From JALYOK01 sp963840785 (lineage in GTDB: Bacteria > Pseudomonadota > Gammaproteobacteria > Burkholderiales > JALYOK01), in contig CAWJAF010000005.1 in NCBI GenBank assembly GCA_963840785.1, forward strand, positions 124,001 through 188,000: a stretch of 64,000 bases of DNA. The letters run 5' to 3'. The position numbers and the translations under genes are program-made. Below the pieces are notes generated by a model. It saw only the letters and a list, made by a program, of their open reading frames with translations. It was not told the DNA's origin and did not search any database. Below, in pieces: positions 42,204 to 51,145 of this stretch (position 1 is its first letter; each line of letters begins with the position of its first letter).

Positions 42204-43127
42204 TTACCATTTAATATTTTTGCGCAAGCGATAGCGCAACCAAATCGCGAATCCGTTCATGAGCAAGGTCAGCACGATCAGCACCAAGCCCGCGGCCGCT
42301 GCATTGACTTGGAATGCCTGATCGGGACGCGATGTCCATTGGAACATTTGAATCGGCATGACGGTAAAACTCTCGCGCAACCAGTCGAATGATAAAAATG
42401 GAAACTCGCCTTTGAATAAGCTGGATGGATAGGAAAAAATCGCGACTGCCGCGCCGACCGTGATCAGAGGCGCGGTTTCGCCGATGGCGCGCGCAAGGCC
42501 GATGATCACACCGGTTAAAATCCCAGCACTCGAATAAGGAATGATGTGATGCGACACCATCTGCCACTTGGTCGCACCGAGCGCATAAGCGCCTTCACGA
42601 ATTGCGCCAGGAATAGTTCGAATCGCCTCCCGCGTGGCCACAATGACGATCGGCAGAATCAACAATGCCAAGGTTAGTCCTGCGGCTGCAATGCTTTGTC
42701 CAAGGCCGAGAAAGTAAACGAACAAGCCTAGGCCCAGCAAGCCATAAACCACCGACGGCACGCCGGCTAGATTACTAATGTTGATTTCGATTAAGCCGGT
42801 CATCCAGTTCTTGGGGGCGTATTCTTCGAGATAAACACCGGCGGCCACACCAAGCGGCACCGCCGTTAATGCCGTGACCAGCATTACCAGCAGGGTGCCG
42901 ACCCATGCAGCGGCGATGCCGGCACTGGTAGCGCGACGCGAAGAAAAATTCGTGAAAAACTCCGTTGAGATACGCGGCGCGCCTTCCCACACGAGGTTCA
43001 CAAACAAACCTACCAGCACCGCGACGGCCAACATCAACGCCAGAAGTCCAAGCAACGAAAACACCAAATCCCAGCGCTTCGCTTTCGCGATGAGCCGACG
43101 AATTTCGCTAACCGATGTCGGTTCCAT
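42204..43127 (-). CDS. pstA: phosphate ABC transporter permease PstA
   Basis: 307 residues with a membrane helix near 20-45 and the transport domain (GVAAGVYLEEYAPKNWMTGL, NLAGVPSVVYGLLGLGLFVY, EAIRTIPGAIREGAYALGAT, ARAIGETAPLITVGAA). It shares one base with the end of pstC (translational coupling) and lies 7 bp before pstB. Confidence 0.96.
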   Translation of the reverse strand: MEPTSVSEIRRLIAKAKRWDLVFSLLGLLALMLAVAVLVGLFVNLVWEGAPRISTEFFTNFSSRRATSAGIAAAWVGTLLVMLVTALTAVPLGVAAGVYLEEYAPKNWMTGLIEINISNLAGVPSVVYGLLGLGLFVYFLGLGQSIAAAGLTLALLILPIVIVATREAIRTIPGAIREGAYALGATKWQMVSHHIIPYSSAGILTGVIIGLARAIGETAPLITVGAAVAIFSYPSSLFKGEFPFLSFDWLRESFTVMPIQMFQWTSRPDQAFQVNAAAAGLVLIVLTLLMNGFAIWLRYRLRKNIKW

Positions 43128-44077
43128 TAATACACTTCGCGATAACGCTTACGCAACCAATAACCCAAAATATTAAATGCCAATGTGATTAGCAATAACG
43201 TTAGGCCGACGGCAAAAATACTTTGATAGCCAATGCTGCCGTGAGGCAAATCGCCTTGGCTGACTTGCACGATGTAGGCCGTCATGGTCGCCGCGGGTTC
43301 AAGCGGATTCATGGTGAGATTGGGCTGGCCACCCGCCGCGAGCGCGACAACCATCGTCTCGCCAACCGCGCGTGAAATCGCGAGAATGTAAGATGCTGCC
43401 AAGCCGGAAAACGCTGCAGGCGTCACCACCTTCCATGCTGTTTGAAAACGCGTCGCACCCATCGCGTAGGAGCCTTCACGCAAGTGCATGGGCACGGCGC
43501 GCATCGCGTCTTCCGACAGCGAACTCACGTACGGGATAATCATAATGCCCATCACGATACCGGCACTAAGCAAATTGAAGCCCGGCAGCTCGGGTATTAG
43601 TTTTTGCAACAAAGGCGTGACTACTAAGAATGCAAAATATCCGTACACGACCGTGGGGATCGCCGCGAGCAACTCCAAAATCGGTTTGGCGGCCTCGCGC
43701 ATTTTAAATGGCGCAAACTCGCTGATATACATCGCGATCGCCGTACCCACGGGAATGGCTATGCACAGAGCAACGGCTGACGAAACCAGCGTGCCGGAAA
43801 CGAGCGGCATGATGCCGTAGCGCGGGTTATCGAACAGCGGCGTCCACTCGGTGTCCGTCAGAAAATCCCACAGCGGTACGTGCTGAAAAAACGTCCAGGA
43901 TTCCTTCACCAGAATGACCATGATCGCAAGGGTGATGGCGACCGACGACAGCGCTGCTAACAACAGTAGCAACTCGATTACACGCTCTTTAAATCTCCCC
44001 CAAGGCCGGCGGCTAACCGCCATGGCCGGACTGACTTCAGACAAGGACGTTCCCTGCATTACGCTTGACCCGTGCAT
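43127..44077 (-). CDS. pstC: phosphate ABC transporter permease PstC
   Basis: 316 residues: hydrophobic helix LLLLAALSSVAITLAIMVIL, GTAIAMYISEFAPFKMREAA, AIPTVVYGYFAFLVVTPLL, MRAVPMHLREGSYAMGATRF, ISRAVGETMVVALAAGG. The true start may be the second Met (MQGTSLSEVS). It follows pstS across an attenuator-like terminator. Confidence 0.96.
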   Translation of the reverse strand: MHGSSVMQGTSLSEVSPAMAVSRRPWGRFKERVIELLLLLAALSSVAITLAIMVILVKESWTFFQHVPLWDFLTDTEWTPLFDNPRYGIMPLVSGTLVSSAVALCIAIPVGTAIAMYISEFAPFKMREAAKPILELLAAIPTVVYGYFAFLVVTPLLQKLIPELPGFNLLSAGIVMGIMIIPYVSSLSEDAMRAVPMHLREGSYAMGATRFQTAWKVVTPAAFSGLAASYILAISRAVGETMVVALAAGGQPNLTMNPLEPAATMTAYIVQVSQGDLPHGSIGYQSIFAVGLTLLLITLAFNILGYWLRKRYREVY

Positions 44078-44097
44078 TCTACTCTATCGATTGACTC

Positions 44098-44131
44098 AAA
44101 AAAAAACCGGGGAACAGATTGGATCCCCGGT
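44098..44131 (-). terminator. intrinsic terminator/attenuator between pstS and pstC
   Basis: On the minus strand ACCGGGGA and TCCCCGGT pair around an 10-base loop and are followed by a run of eight T (44098-44105). Located 28 bp after pstS, it would lower pstCAB expression relative to the binding protein. Confidence 0.8.
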
Positions 44132-44158
44132 CTGTTTGTTGGCGTTGATCGGATTCGG

Positions 44159-45166
44159 TTAAAGCTTACTTTCGCGCTTCATGAGTTCTTCGATTTTCAC
44201 GCCAACCTCCGCCGTTCCACCGAACACCGTGCCGATTTTCTTCTTGGCGATATGTTCCGTTGCAAGATTGTAGATACCTTTAGGCAACGGGATGTAGCGA
44301 ACTTCTTTAGAAAGCTTGGCAGCATTCTTCAGATAGAAAGCGATAAATTCCTGAACCTCAACGCGCTCTAGCGATTTGACCTTCACGTAAATAAAGATCG
44401 GGCGTGATAGCGGCTGGTAGCTGCCATCTTCCACGGTCTTGTCCGAAGGTCCCACTGCGGGTGCGCCGGCTTTTGCAACGATTGGTACTGCTTTCAACTT
44501 GTCTTGATTCTCGGCGTAGTATGCATACCCGAAGTAACCGATCGAGCCTTTATCGCGCGAAACGCCTTGGACTAACACGTTATCGTCTTCGCTTGCGGTG
44601 TAATCGCCGCGGCTGGATTTCGCTTTACCGACAATCGCCTCGGTAAAGTAATCGAACGTACCGGAATCGGAACCTGCGCCAAACAACTTAATCGGTGAAT
44701 CGGGCCAAGCGGGATTCACTTGATTCCACTTAGTGATCTTGCCCTGCGCGGCCGGTTCCCACATCTTCTTCAGTTCCGCGACGGTGATGCTGTTGAGGAA
44801 TGCATTTTCTTTGTGCACGATGACCGTCAACGCATCGTAAGCGATTGGCAATTCGATGTAAGCGATTCCGGCGGCTTTACAGATGTCCATTTCGGCCTTA
44901 AGAATCGGACGCGATGCATTGGAAATGTCCGTTTCGCCACGACAAAATTTCTTGAAGCCACCGCCGGTGCCGGAAATGCCAACGGTTACTTTGACGGACG
45001 CCTTTTTAACGACTTGGAATTCTTCGGCTACGGCTTCGGAAATTGGATAAACCGTGCTGGATCCGTCGATCTTGATCGCCTGCGCCGATGCGCTTGCTGG
45101 AACGAAACCAATTGCACCAAAGACCAACGCGCTGGCACCGATTAAACTAAGCTTAATTTTTTTCAT
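44159..45166 (-). CDS. pstS: periplasmic phosphate-binding protein PstS
   Basis: 335 residues from ATG 45166. Signal peptide (LIGASALVFGAIGFVPASASA), then KIDGSSTVYPISEAVAEEF, VGISGTGGGFKKFCRGETDI SNASRPI, and GSDSGTFDYFTEAIVG, which bind phosphate through Ser, Thr and Asp side chains. First gene of the pst operon, with a Pho box about 60 bp upstream. Confidence 0.96.
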   Translation of the reverse strand: MKKIKLSLIGASALVFGAIGFVPASASAQAIKIDGSSTVYPISEAVAEEFQVVKKASVKVTVGISGTGGGFKKFCRGETDISNASRPILKAEMDICKAAGIAYIELPIAYDALTVIVHKENAFLNSITVAELKKMWEPAAQGKITKWNQVNPAWPDSPIKLFGAGSDSGTFDYFTEAIVGKAKSSRGDYTASEDDNVLVQGVSRDKGSIGYFGYAYYAENQDKLKAVPIVAKAGAPAVGPSDKTVEDGSYQPLSRPIFIYVKVKSLERVEVQEFIAFYLKNAAKLSKEVRYIPLPKGIYNLATEHIAKKKIGTVFGGTAEVGVKIEELMKRESKL

Positions 45167-45224
45167 CTCTTGCCACTCTCCAAAAATAGAAGTTTCCACA
45201 CGATGCTGATGTTAAGGAGCGAAT

Positions 45225-45242
45225 ATTACAGAATCGTGACAG
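45225..45242 (-). promoter_or_regulatory. Pho box upstream of pstS
   Basis: On the minus strand CTGTCAC-GATT-CTGTAAT is a pair of 7-base direct repeats with a 4-base spacer, close to the PhoB consensus CTGTCATnnnnCTGTCAT. It predicts induction by phosphate starvation. Confidence 0.8.
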
Positions 45243-45249
45243 AATTTCA

Positions 45250-45480
45250 CGAGCATTTTAATTGAATCGGCATCGCCAGAAGGCGCATGGGTACTGGCTT
45301 CCTGCATGGCATGGCCCGCACACCGCATTGGTACTGGGTGGCCGCGGGCCATTGGCTCGCAGCGATGCTTGCTTTTTGCGCCCCCGCGCGAAAGTCAGGA
45401 CGGGATTTCTTACAGCCGATCGCCGTAGGGTGCATTCATGCACCGTTCCAACCTTTAGGTGCATAAATGCACCCTACCTG
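45250..45480. repeat. cluster of intergenic repeats (REP-like and GGTGCAT palindrome)
   Basis: 45262-45350 carries GCCAGAAGGCGCATGGGTAC and TGGCTTCCTGCATGGCATGG, REP-like parts. 45427-45476 is an inverted repeat with TAGGGTGCAT and ATGCACCCTA at its ends and internal GCATGCACC/GGTGCATAA-type arms. No gene is visible in this 250-bp gap. Confidence 0.6.
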
Positions 45481-45499
45481 TGGGCGGTCGCGTAAGCCG

Positions 45500-46967
45500 C
45501 TAGTCCAATCCCTTCAACGCCATCTCCGCCGCACGCAACACCGCCTTCGCCTTGTTATTGGTTTCCTGCCATTCGCTTTGCGGCACCGAGTCCGCAACGA
45601 TGCCCGCGCCCGCTTGCACGTAGAGCATTTTATTTTTTACCACCGCCGTGCGAATGGCGATCGCCAAATCCATGTCGCCATTAAAACCCAAATAGCCAAC
45701 GGCACCGGCATAGACACCGCGCTTAGTCGGCTCTAACTCGTCGATAATTTCCATCGCGCGCACTTTCGGCGAACCGGACACGGTTCCTGCGGGAAAGGTC
45801 GCGCGCAACACGTCCATCGCATCCATCTCCGGGCGCAATTTTCCTTCGACGCCGGAAACAATATGCATGACGTGGGAATAGCGCTCGATAATCATGTTGT
45901 CCGTTACTTTCACGCTACCAGTCTGTGCGACGCGGCCGACATCGTTGCGGCCCAAATCCATCAGCATCACATGCTCGGCAATTTCTTTCGGATCTGCCGC
46001 CAAATCCTTGGCGAGTGCGTCGTCTTCTGTCGACGTTGCGCCGCGCGGCCTTGTGCCGGCAATCGGACGCAACGTCACCGAACCCTGCTCCAAGCGCACG
46101 AGAATTTCCGGCGATGCGCCGACGACGTGAAAATCGTCGAAGTTGTAATAGAACATATACGGCGAAGGATTCAACGTTCGTAGCGCGCGATACAAGGTCA
46201 GCGGCGAGGCATCGAAAGCCTGGCTCAAGCGCTGGCTCAACACCACTTGCATACAATCGCCGTCGTAAATGTATTGCTTGGCGCGGCTCACAGCCGCTTT
46301 GAATTTTTCTTCACCGAATTCGGAACTCGCCGGCACTCGCCGTCGCCGCGTCGGAATTTGGCGGCGGCTCGATCGGCTGACGCAATTTGTGCTTCAATTC
46401 CGCGAGGCGTTCTTGTGCGGACCGAAATGCGTTCGGCACCGACGGATCGGCATAAACGATGAAATAAAGTTTGCCGCGTAAATTGTCGAACACCACGAGT
46501 TCAGTCGACAACAACAACACGACATCGGGCAAATTCAGCGTGTCAGTTTTCTTGGTTTTCGATAGACGGCGCTCGATATAGCGCACGGTGTCGTAGCCGA
46601 AATAGCCGACCAAGCCACCGCAAAAGCGTGGCAAACCGGGAATCTGCGCGACGTTGAAGCGCTTTAGATAATTGTTGATGAAGGTCAGCGGATCGCCGGA
46701 TTCGTACGTCTCGAGCACGACGCCGGCATTCTCGACCGTGACTTTGTTGCCGAACACGCGAATTCGCCGCGCCGCGGGCAAACCAATGAAGGAATAACGG
46801 CCGAAGCGTTCGCCGCCCACCACGGATTCTAAAAAATAAGAGTACGGCTCGCGCCCCAGCTTGAGGTAAACCGATAACGGCGTATCCAAATCGGACAGCG
46901 CTTCGGCGGTGACGGGAATTAAGTTGTAACCTTGGGCAGCAAGGCCCAGAAATTCTTGCTCAGTCAT
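45500..46967 (-). CDS. trpE: anthranilate synthase component I
   Basis: About 490 residues; one slip near 46320-46340 in the linker between halves. N-terminal: YNLIPVTAEALSDLDTPLSV and GRYSFIGLPA; C-terminal chorismate-binding domain: YIYDGDCMQVVLSQRLSQ, GASPEILVRLE, RPIAGTRPRG, DLGRNDVGRVAQ and TVSGSPKVRAMEIIDELEP. It makes anthranilate from chorismate with the glutaminase TrpG. trpGDC are not next to it; downstream lies the repeat cluster and then pstS. Confidence 0.96.
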
Positions 46968-47062
46968 GACGGCTCCAAATTCAACGAACGAAAGTTAACA
47001 AACGACGGGCGCAGATCAGCGCGGCCATCGCCAGTTGTTTTTCAGGTCGTTGAGAAAGTGCG

Positions 47063-47773
47063 TCATAAATTGATTGTGCGTTTTGCGAAAGCGCTATTTT
47101 CGATTAAATTCGCCACTTCGACAAGGCCAGAAACAATCGCCGTTGCGTTGAGTTCGGCGAGCTCATTGCCTTGGAAATAACCGTAGCTAACAATAAACGT
47201 CGGGCTGCCGGCGTTATGAGCGGCCTCCGAATCGTTTTCGGAATCGCCAACCATTAACAATTCTTTCGGTTCGATATCGAAAAATTTGGCGGCATGCAGC
47301 AACGGTGCCGGAAGTGGTTTTTTTTCTGGCAGCGAATCGCCCGATAAGATCAACTCAAAATACTTCGCGAGACCCAACTCTTCCACCATTCGCTCCGTAA
47401 AACGTTTCGCTTTGTTGGTGATAACAGCAAGCCGGAAACCCTTATCCCGCGCGGCTTCCAGGCCATCTATCACACCCGGATAGGCGCGCGTGGTGCGGCA
47501 CATCACCTGCGCGTAATGACGCTCGCATATTGCGAGGGCTTCGGCGACGTAAGCATCGCTAACGACATCGCCGGGATCGCGGCCGCGCATCACGGCGCGG
47601 CGAACCAGATTCGCGATACCTTTACCGATATAGGTTTTGATTTCGCTTTCCGGAATCGCGGCCAGACCCAACTCTTCGCGCATCAAATTCGCCGCGAAAG
47701 CAAGATCGCCGACGCTATCGACTAATGTCCCATCCAAATCATAGGCGACTGCGCGAACGCGAATCGGCGTCAA
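47063..47773 (-). CDS. gph: phosphoglycolate phosphatase (HAD family)
   Basis: 236 residues. HAD motifs: AYDLDGTLVDSVGDL (nucleophile Asp), VITNKAKRFTERM, KPLPAPLLHAAKFF (Lys) and LLMVGDSENDSEAAHNAG. It removes 2-phosphoglycolate. Its ATG overlaps the end of rpe as ATGA, the standard rpe-gph-trpE unit. Confidence 0.94.
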   Translation of the reverse strand: MTPIRVRAVAYDLDGTLVDSVGDLAFAANLMREELGLAAIPESEIKTYIGKGIANLVRRAVMRGRDPGDVVSDAYVAEALAICERHYAQVMCRTTRAYPGVIDGLEAARDKGFRLAVITNKAKRFTERMVEELGLAKYFELILSGDSLPEKKPLPAPLLHAAKFFDIEPKELLMVGDSENDSEAAHNAGSPTFIVSYGYFQGNELAELNATAIVSGLVEVANLIENSAFAKRTINL

Positions 47774-48441
47774 GCGCTCACCTTCGCTAATTCGGCACGC
47801 ATCGCGGAAATTTTCTCGCGGTAGTCGCCTTTGCCGAAAATCGCCGAACCGGCAACGAAGGTGTCAGCGCCCGCCTCGGCGATTTCGCGAATGTTATCGG
47901 CCTTCACGCCACCATCGACTTCGAGCCAAATGTCGCGACCGTTGGCATCGATCATTTTTCTTACGGCTTTTAATTTCGTTAGCGCCTCGCGAATAAAACT
48001 CTGGCCACCAAAACCCGGATTCACCGACATGATCAAAATCAAATCGAGTTTGTCGATGACATGATCGAGATAATGCAACGGCGTGCCTGGGTTGAATACT
48101 AATCCTGCTTTGCAACCATTGTCTTTAATGAGTTGGATGGTGCGATCGATATGGTCAGAGGCCTCGGGATGAAAGCTGATGATATTCGCGCCGGCCTTAG
48201 CAAAATCCGGCACGATGCGATCAACTGGCTTCACCATCAAATGCACATCAATCGGCGCTTGAGTGAGCGGCCGAATCGCCTCGCACACTAGGGGTCCGAT
48301 AGTGAGATTAGGCACATAGTGATTGTCCATCACGTCGAAGTGCACGATGTCCGCGCCGGCATCGATGACGGACGTAACTTCCTCGCCGAGCTTGGCGAAA
48401 TTGGCGGACAGAATACTGGGTGCGATGCGATATTGACGCAT
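47770..48441 (-). CDS. rpe: ribulose-phosphate 3-epimerase
   Basis: 223 residues: IAPSILSANFAKLGEEV, IVHFDVMDNHYVPNLTIGP, DVHLMVKPVDRIV, ILIMSVNPGFGGQSFI, LEVDGGVKADNI, FVAGSAIFG. All metal and catalytic positions (Asp, His) are present. It interconverts ribulose- and xylulose-5-phosphate. First gene of the rpe-gph-trpE unit. Confidence 0.97.
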   Translation of the reverse strand: MRQYRIAPSILSANFAKLGEEVTSVIDAGADIVHFDVMDNHYVPNLTIGPLVCEAIRPLTQAPIDVHLMVKPVDRIVPDFAKAGANIISFHPEASDHIDRTIQLIKDNGCKAGLVFNPGTPLHYLDHVIDKLDLILIMSVNPGFGGQSFIREALTKLKAVRKMIDANGRDIWLEVDGGVKADNIREIAEAGADTFVAGSAIFGKGDYREKISAMRAELAKVSA

Positions 48442-48569
48442 ATCGGATAACGGATGATTTAGCGAACTAAGATTGTACCGGCGAAGTACCGTAAGCGCGA
48501 TAACGACTGTTTATGTTCTGCATAACGTTTGTTACATGACCTTGCGACAACGACGAAGCATCCATCAAA

Positions 48570-48675
48570 CCTGTCATTCCCGCCTTCGCGGGAATGACAC
48601 TCATTACGGCATCGCCAGGATCTAATCAGACATTGCCTTCTGGCATGGCATGCCCGAAGATCCGCACCCCGCTTT
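48570..48675. repeat. dRS3-like palindrome followed by REP-like element
   Basis: CTGTCATTCCCGCCTTCGCG GGAATGACA at about 48571-48599, then CATTGCCTTCTGGCATGGCA TGCCCGAAGATCCGCACCCC. The gap 48442-48695 shows no gene. Confidence 0.7.
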
Positions 48676-48695
48676 CCTGACAGGGCAGCTATCTA

Positions 48696-49457
48696 TTACG
48701 TCGACATCGCCATTCGCAGTCTGTTGCTTGCAAAATCCACGATCCCCACCAATACAATCATTGCAATCAGAATCGTTGCCGCGTCTTGCATTTGAAACAA
48801 ACTCAAATGAAAGTGCAACATTTGCCCTAAGCCGCCACCGCCCACCACGCCCAATACCGCTGCGGCACGAATATTATTCTCCCAACGATAGAGCGTGTAG
48901 CTGGTGAGCTGCGGCAATACTTGCGGAAAGGTGGAGTACCAAAACGCCGCGCCCGCATTTGCGCCATGATTTCGCAACGCTTGGTAGGGCTCCGGCGAAA
49001 CATTTTCGAGCGATTCCGAAAACAATCTGCCAAGAACACCGGCGGTATGGACAGCCAACGCTAAAGTACCAGTGAATGGCCCCAGCCCGGCTGCCACCAC
49101 CAGCAATCCGGCCCACACTAGCTCCGGAATTGCACGCAGGACGTTCATTACCAAACGCGCGCATGCCTTCGCACCGTTGCCCCAGCGCCCTGCCCCAGGC
49201 AACGCCAGCGCCAGGCCGCCGATCGCCGCAAGTAATGTACCGATGAAAGAAATGGCCAACGTTTCTAAGCTGGCGTAGCCGACCTTTGCGAGATACGCGC
49301 CATCGTGCGTTGGCGGCGTGGCCTCGCGCACGAGTTGCGCCATGCGTTGCGCGGATTCGGCGCTGAAGAAACCACGCCAGTCGCCCGACAAAGTAGCAAA
49401 GCAGGCGAACACGAAAAAGAAAAACGTCGCGCCGACTAAATAAGGCCGCGCGCTCAT
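48696..49457 (-). CDS. PhnE-type ABC transporter permease (second copy)
   Basis: About 253 residues from ATG 49457, which overlaps the previous stop as ATGA. Five to six membrane helices; EAA-type loop with NHGANAGAAFWYSTFPQVLP and RWENNIRAAAVLGVVGGGGL. PhnE/PtxC permease family. With its neighbour it forms the membrane channel of the importer encoded at 48.7-52.0 kb. Substrate discussed at the binding protein. Confidence 0.88.
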   Translation of the reverse strand: MSARPYLVGATFFFFVFACFATLSGDWRGFFSAESAQRMAQLVREATPPTHDGAYLAKVGYASLETLAISFIGTLLAAIGGLALALPGAGRWGNGAKACARLVMNVLRAIPELVWAGLLVVAAGLGPFTGTLALAVHTAGVLGRLFSESLENVSPEPYQALRNHGANAGAAFWYSTFPQVLPQLTSYTLYRWENNIRAAAVLGVVGGGGLGQMLHFHLSLFQMQDAATILIAMIVLVGIVDFASNRLRMAMST

Positions 49458-50299
49458 CCCGTCTGCTTCCTCAGCCACGCGCTTAACTTATCCGCAAGCC
49501 AAACCAGCGCGACGAACACCGCAAGAATCGTAAATACTTCTCCACCGTTAAGGCTTTTCATCGATTCATCCAACCGTTGACCCAGACCACCGGCACCCAC
49601 CAAGCCCATCACGACCGAAGCGCGGATCGCGCATTCCCAGCGATAGACGCTATAGGACAACACCTCCGGCAAAGACACCGGAAATGTCGCGTAGATAAAA
49701 GCCTGGGCACGGCTCGCGCCATTCGCAAGTAGGGCGCGGGTACCCTGTGCTTCTTGCGATTCGAAAATTTCAATGTACACCTTGCCGAGCATGCCGCCGT
49801 AGGTCAGCGCGATGGCCATGACGGCGGCGGTATCGCCCAAGCCCACCGCACGAACAAAGATCAAAGCCCACACGATTTCCGGGATCGAACGAAGCACGAT
49901 CAAGACCCATCGCACGGCGTTACGCAGGGTGGTGCAAATGGCGCAGATCGGGCCGCCGCTAAGAGATGAAATAGACAATTGGCGATTGGCGAGTAGCGCC
50001 AGCGGCAGCGCAATGAATATTGCCAGCAGGGTGCCCACCGTCGCGATCGCAATCGTCTTCCACGCATCCACCATGATACGAGAAAGAAATTCCGGTGCGA
50101 GTGCGGGTGGAAACATCGTTGCAAGAAACTGGCCGGTGGTCTTCAAAGCATGAGCATCGGTGAGCTTGGCAGGATTGAACTCCGTCAGCCAGCCGGCCGG
50201 CGCGACGATAACCAACGCCGCGACCAGCCATAACACACGGCCGCGCCACGCCGGGTCGTACCGATCACCGGATAATGCGGGTGAGGCGGCCGCCATCAA
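49454..50299 (-). CDS. PhnE-type ABC transporter permease (first copy)
   Basis: 281 residues. Membrane helices around 20-40, 75-105, 125-155 and near the end; loop ANGASRAQAFIYATFPVSLP and YRWECAIRASVVMGLVGAGG LGQ. It overlaps the ATPase gene upstream and the second permease downstream by four bases each, so the four genes form one coupled operon. Confidence 0.88.
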   Translation of the reverse strand: MMAAASPALSGDRYDPAWRGRVLWLVAALVIVAPAGWLTEFNPAKLTDAHALKTTGQFLATMFPPALAPEFLSRIMVDAWKTIAIATVGTLLAIFIALPLALLANRQLSISSLSGGPICAICTTLRNAVRWVLIVLRSIPEIVWALIFVRAVGLGDTAAVMAIALTYGGMLGKVYIEIFESQEAQGTRALLANGASRAQAFIYATFPVSLPEVLSYSVYRWECAIRASVVMGLVGAGGLGQRLDESMKSLNGGEVFTILAVFVALVWLADKLSAWLRKQTG

Positions 50300-51108
50300 G
50301 AGCAGCGCACAAGCTTGGGTTCTACCACTGAATCTTCGCTGGATTCGCTCTGGTAGGAAGACGCTAATTCCGCACCGTAAAGATCGGTGAGCAATGCGTC
50401 GGTGATCTCGCTGCGCGGCAAATCAAATTGAACTCGCCCGTCTTTCAGGCCGATGATGCGTTCGAATAAGCCCATGGCAAGGTCGACCGCGTGGAGGCTA
50501 ACAACAAGCGTTCCACTGCGCGCCGTTGCCTCAGCTTTCAACACCCCAAGCGCATCTCGCGCCAGCGCAGGATCGAGCGCGGAGACCGGTTCGTCGAGTA
50601 GCAGCAGCTTCGCCGACGATGTGATCAACCGCGCTAACGCCACGCGCTGGCGCTCTCCGCCCGACAGCCGATCGCAGCGAAGAAAGAGTTTGTCGTCCAG
50701 ATGAAAGCGGGCTAACGCCTCGCGGGCGACGGGAATGTCGATCGGATACACCAGCGAGCGTAGTGCCTGCCAAAGGGTCCATTGCGGCAAACGGCCGGCA
50801 AGCACCGCGTTAACCACGCGCTGACGCGGGGGCAACGGTGGCGTTTGCGGCGCAAGAAACAACGAGGCGCGCAACTTATGCAAATCGGCGCGCGGAATCG
50901 CCCATGGGTCCGTGCCGAAAATACTGAGTTTGCCGTTGCTCGGCCGGCTCGCACAGGCCAGCGTCGCGAGCAATGTGGACTTCCCCGCGCCGCTGGGCCC
51001 AATCACCGCTACTTGTTCGCCGGGGGCAAACGACAGCGATACATTATCCAGCGCCGCCCGCTGCGCGCGCGGGTAGCGGGCGTGAATGCCGGCGAGTGAG
51101 ATGCTCAT
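50296..51108 (-). CDS. PhnC-type ABC transporter ATPase
   Basis: 270 residues. Walker A GPSGAGKSTLLATLA, signature LSGGERQRVALARL, Walker B KLLLLDEPVSALDP, switch SLHAVDLAMGLFERIIGL. These are PhnC features. The 25 C-terminal residues (YQSESSEDSVVEPKLVRCS) extend beyond the usual end. Second in the operon after the binding protein. Confidence 0.9.
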   Translation of the reverse strand: MSISLAGIHARYPRAQRAALDNVSLSFAPGEQVAVIGPSGAGKSTLLATLACASRPSNGKLSIFGTDPWAIPRADLHKLRASLFLAPQTPPLPPRQRVVNAVLAGRLPQWTLWQALRSLVYPIDIPVAREALARFHLDDKLFLRCDRLSGGERQRVALARLITSSAKLLLLDEPVSALDPALARDALGVLKAEATARSGTLVVSLHAVDLAMGLFERIIGLKDGRVQFDLPRSEITDALLTDLYGAELASSYQSESSEDSVVEPKLVRCS

Positions 51109-51145
51109 GGCAGCACGCTGTCGCGGTACGACATAACAAAAACAA

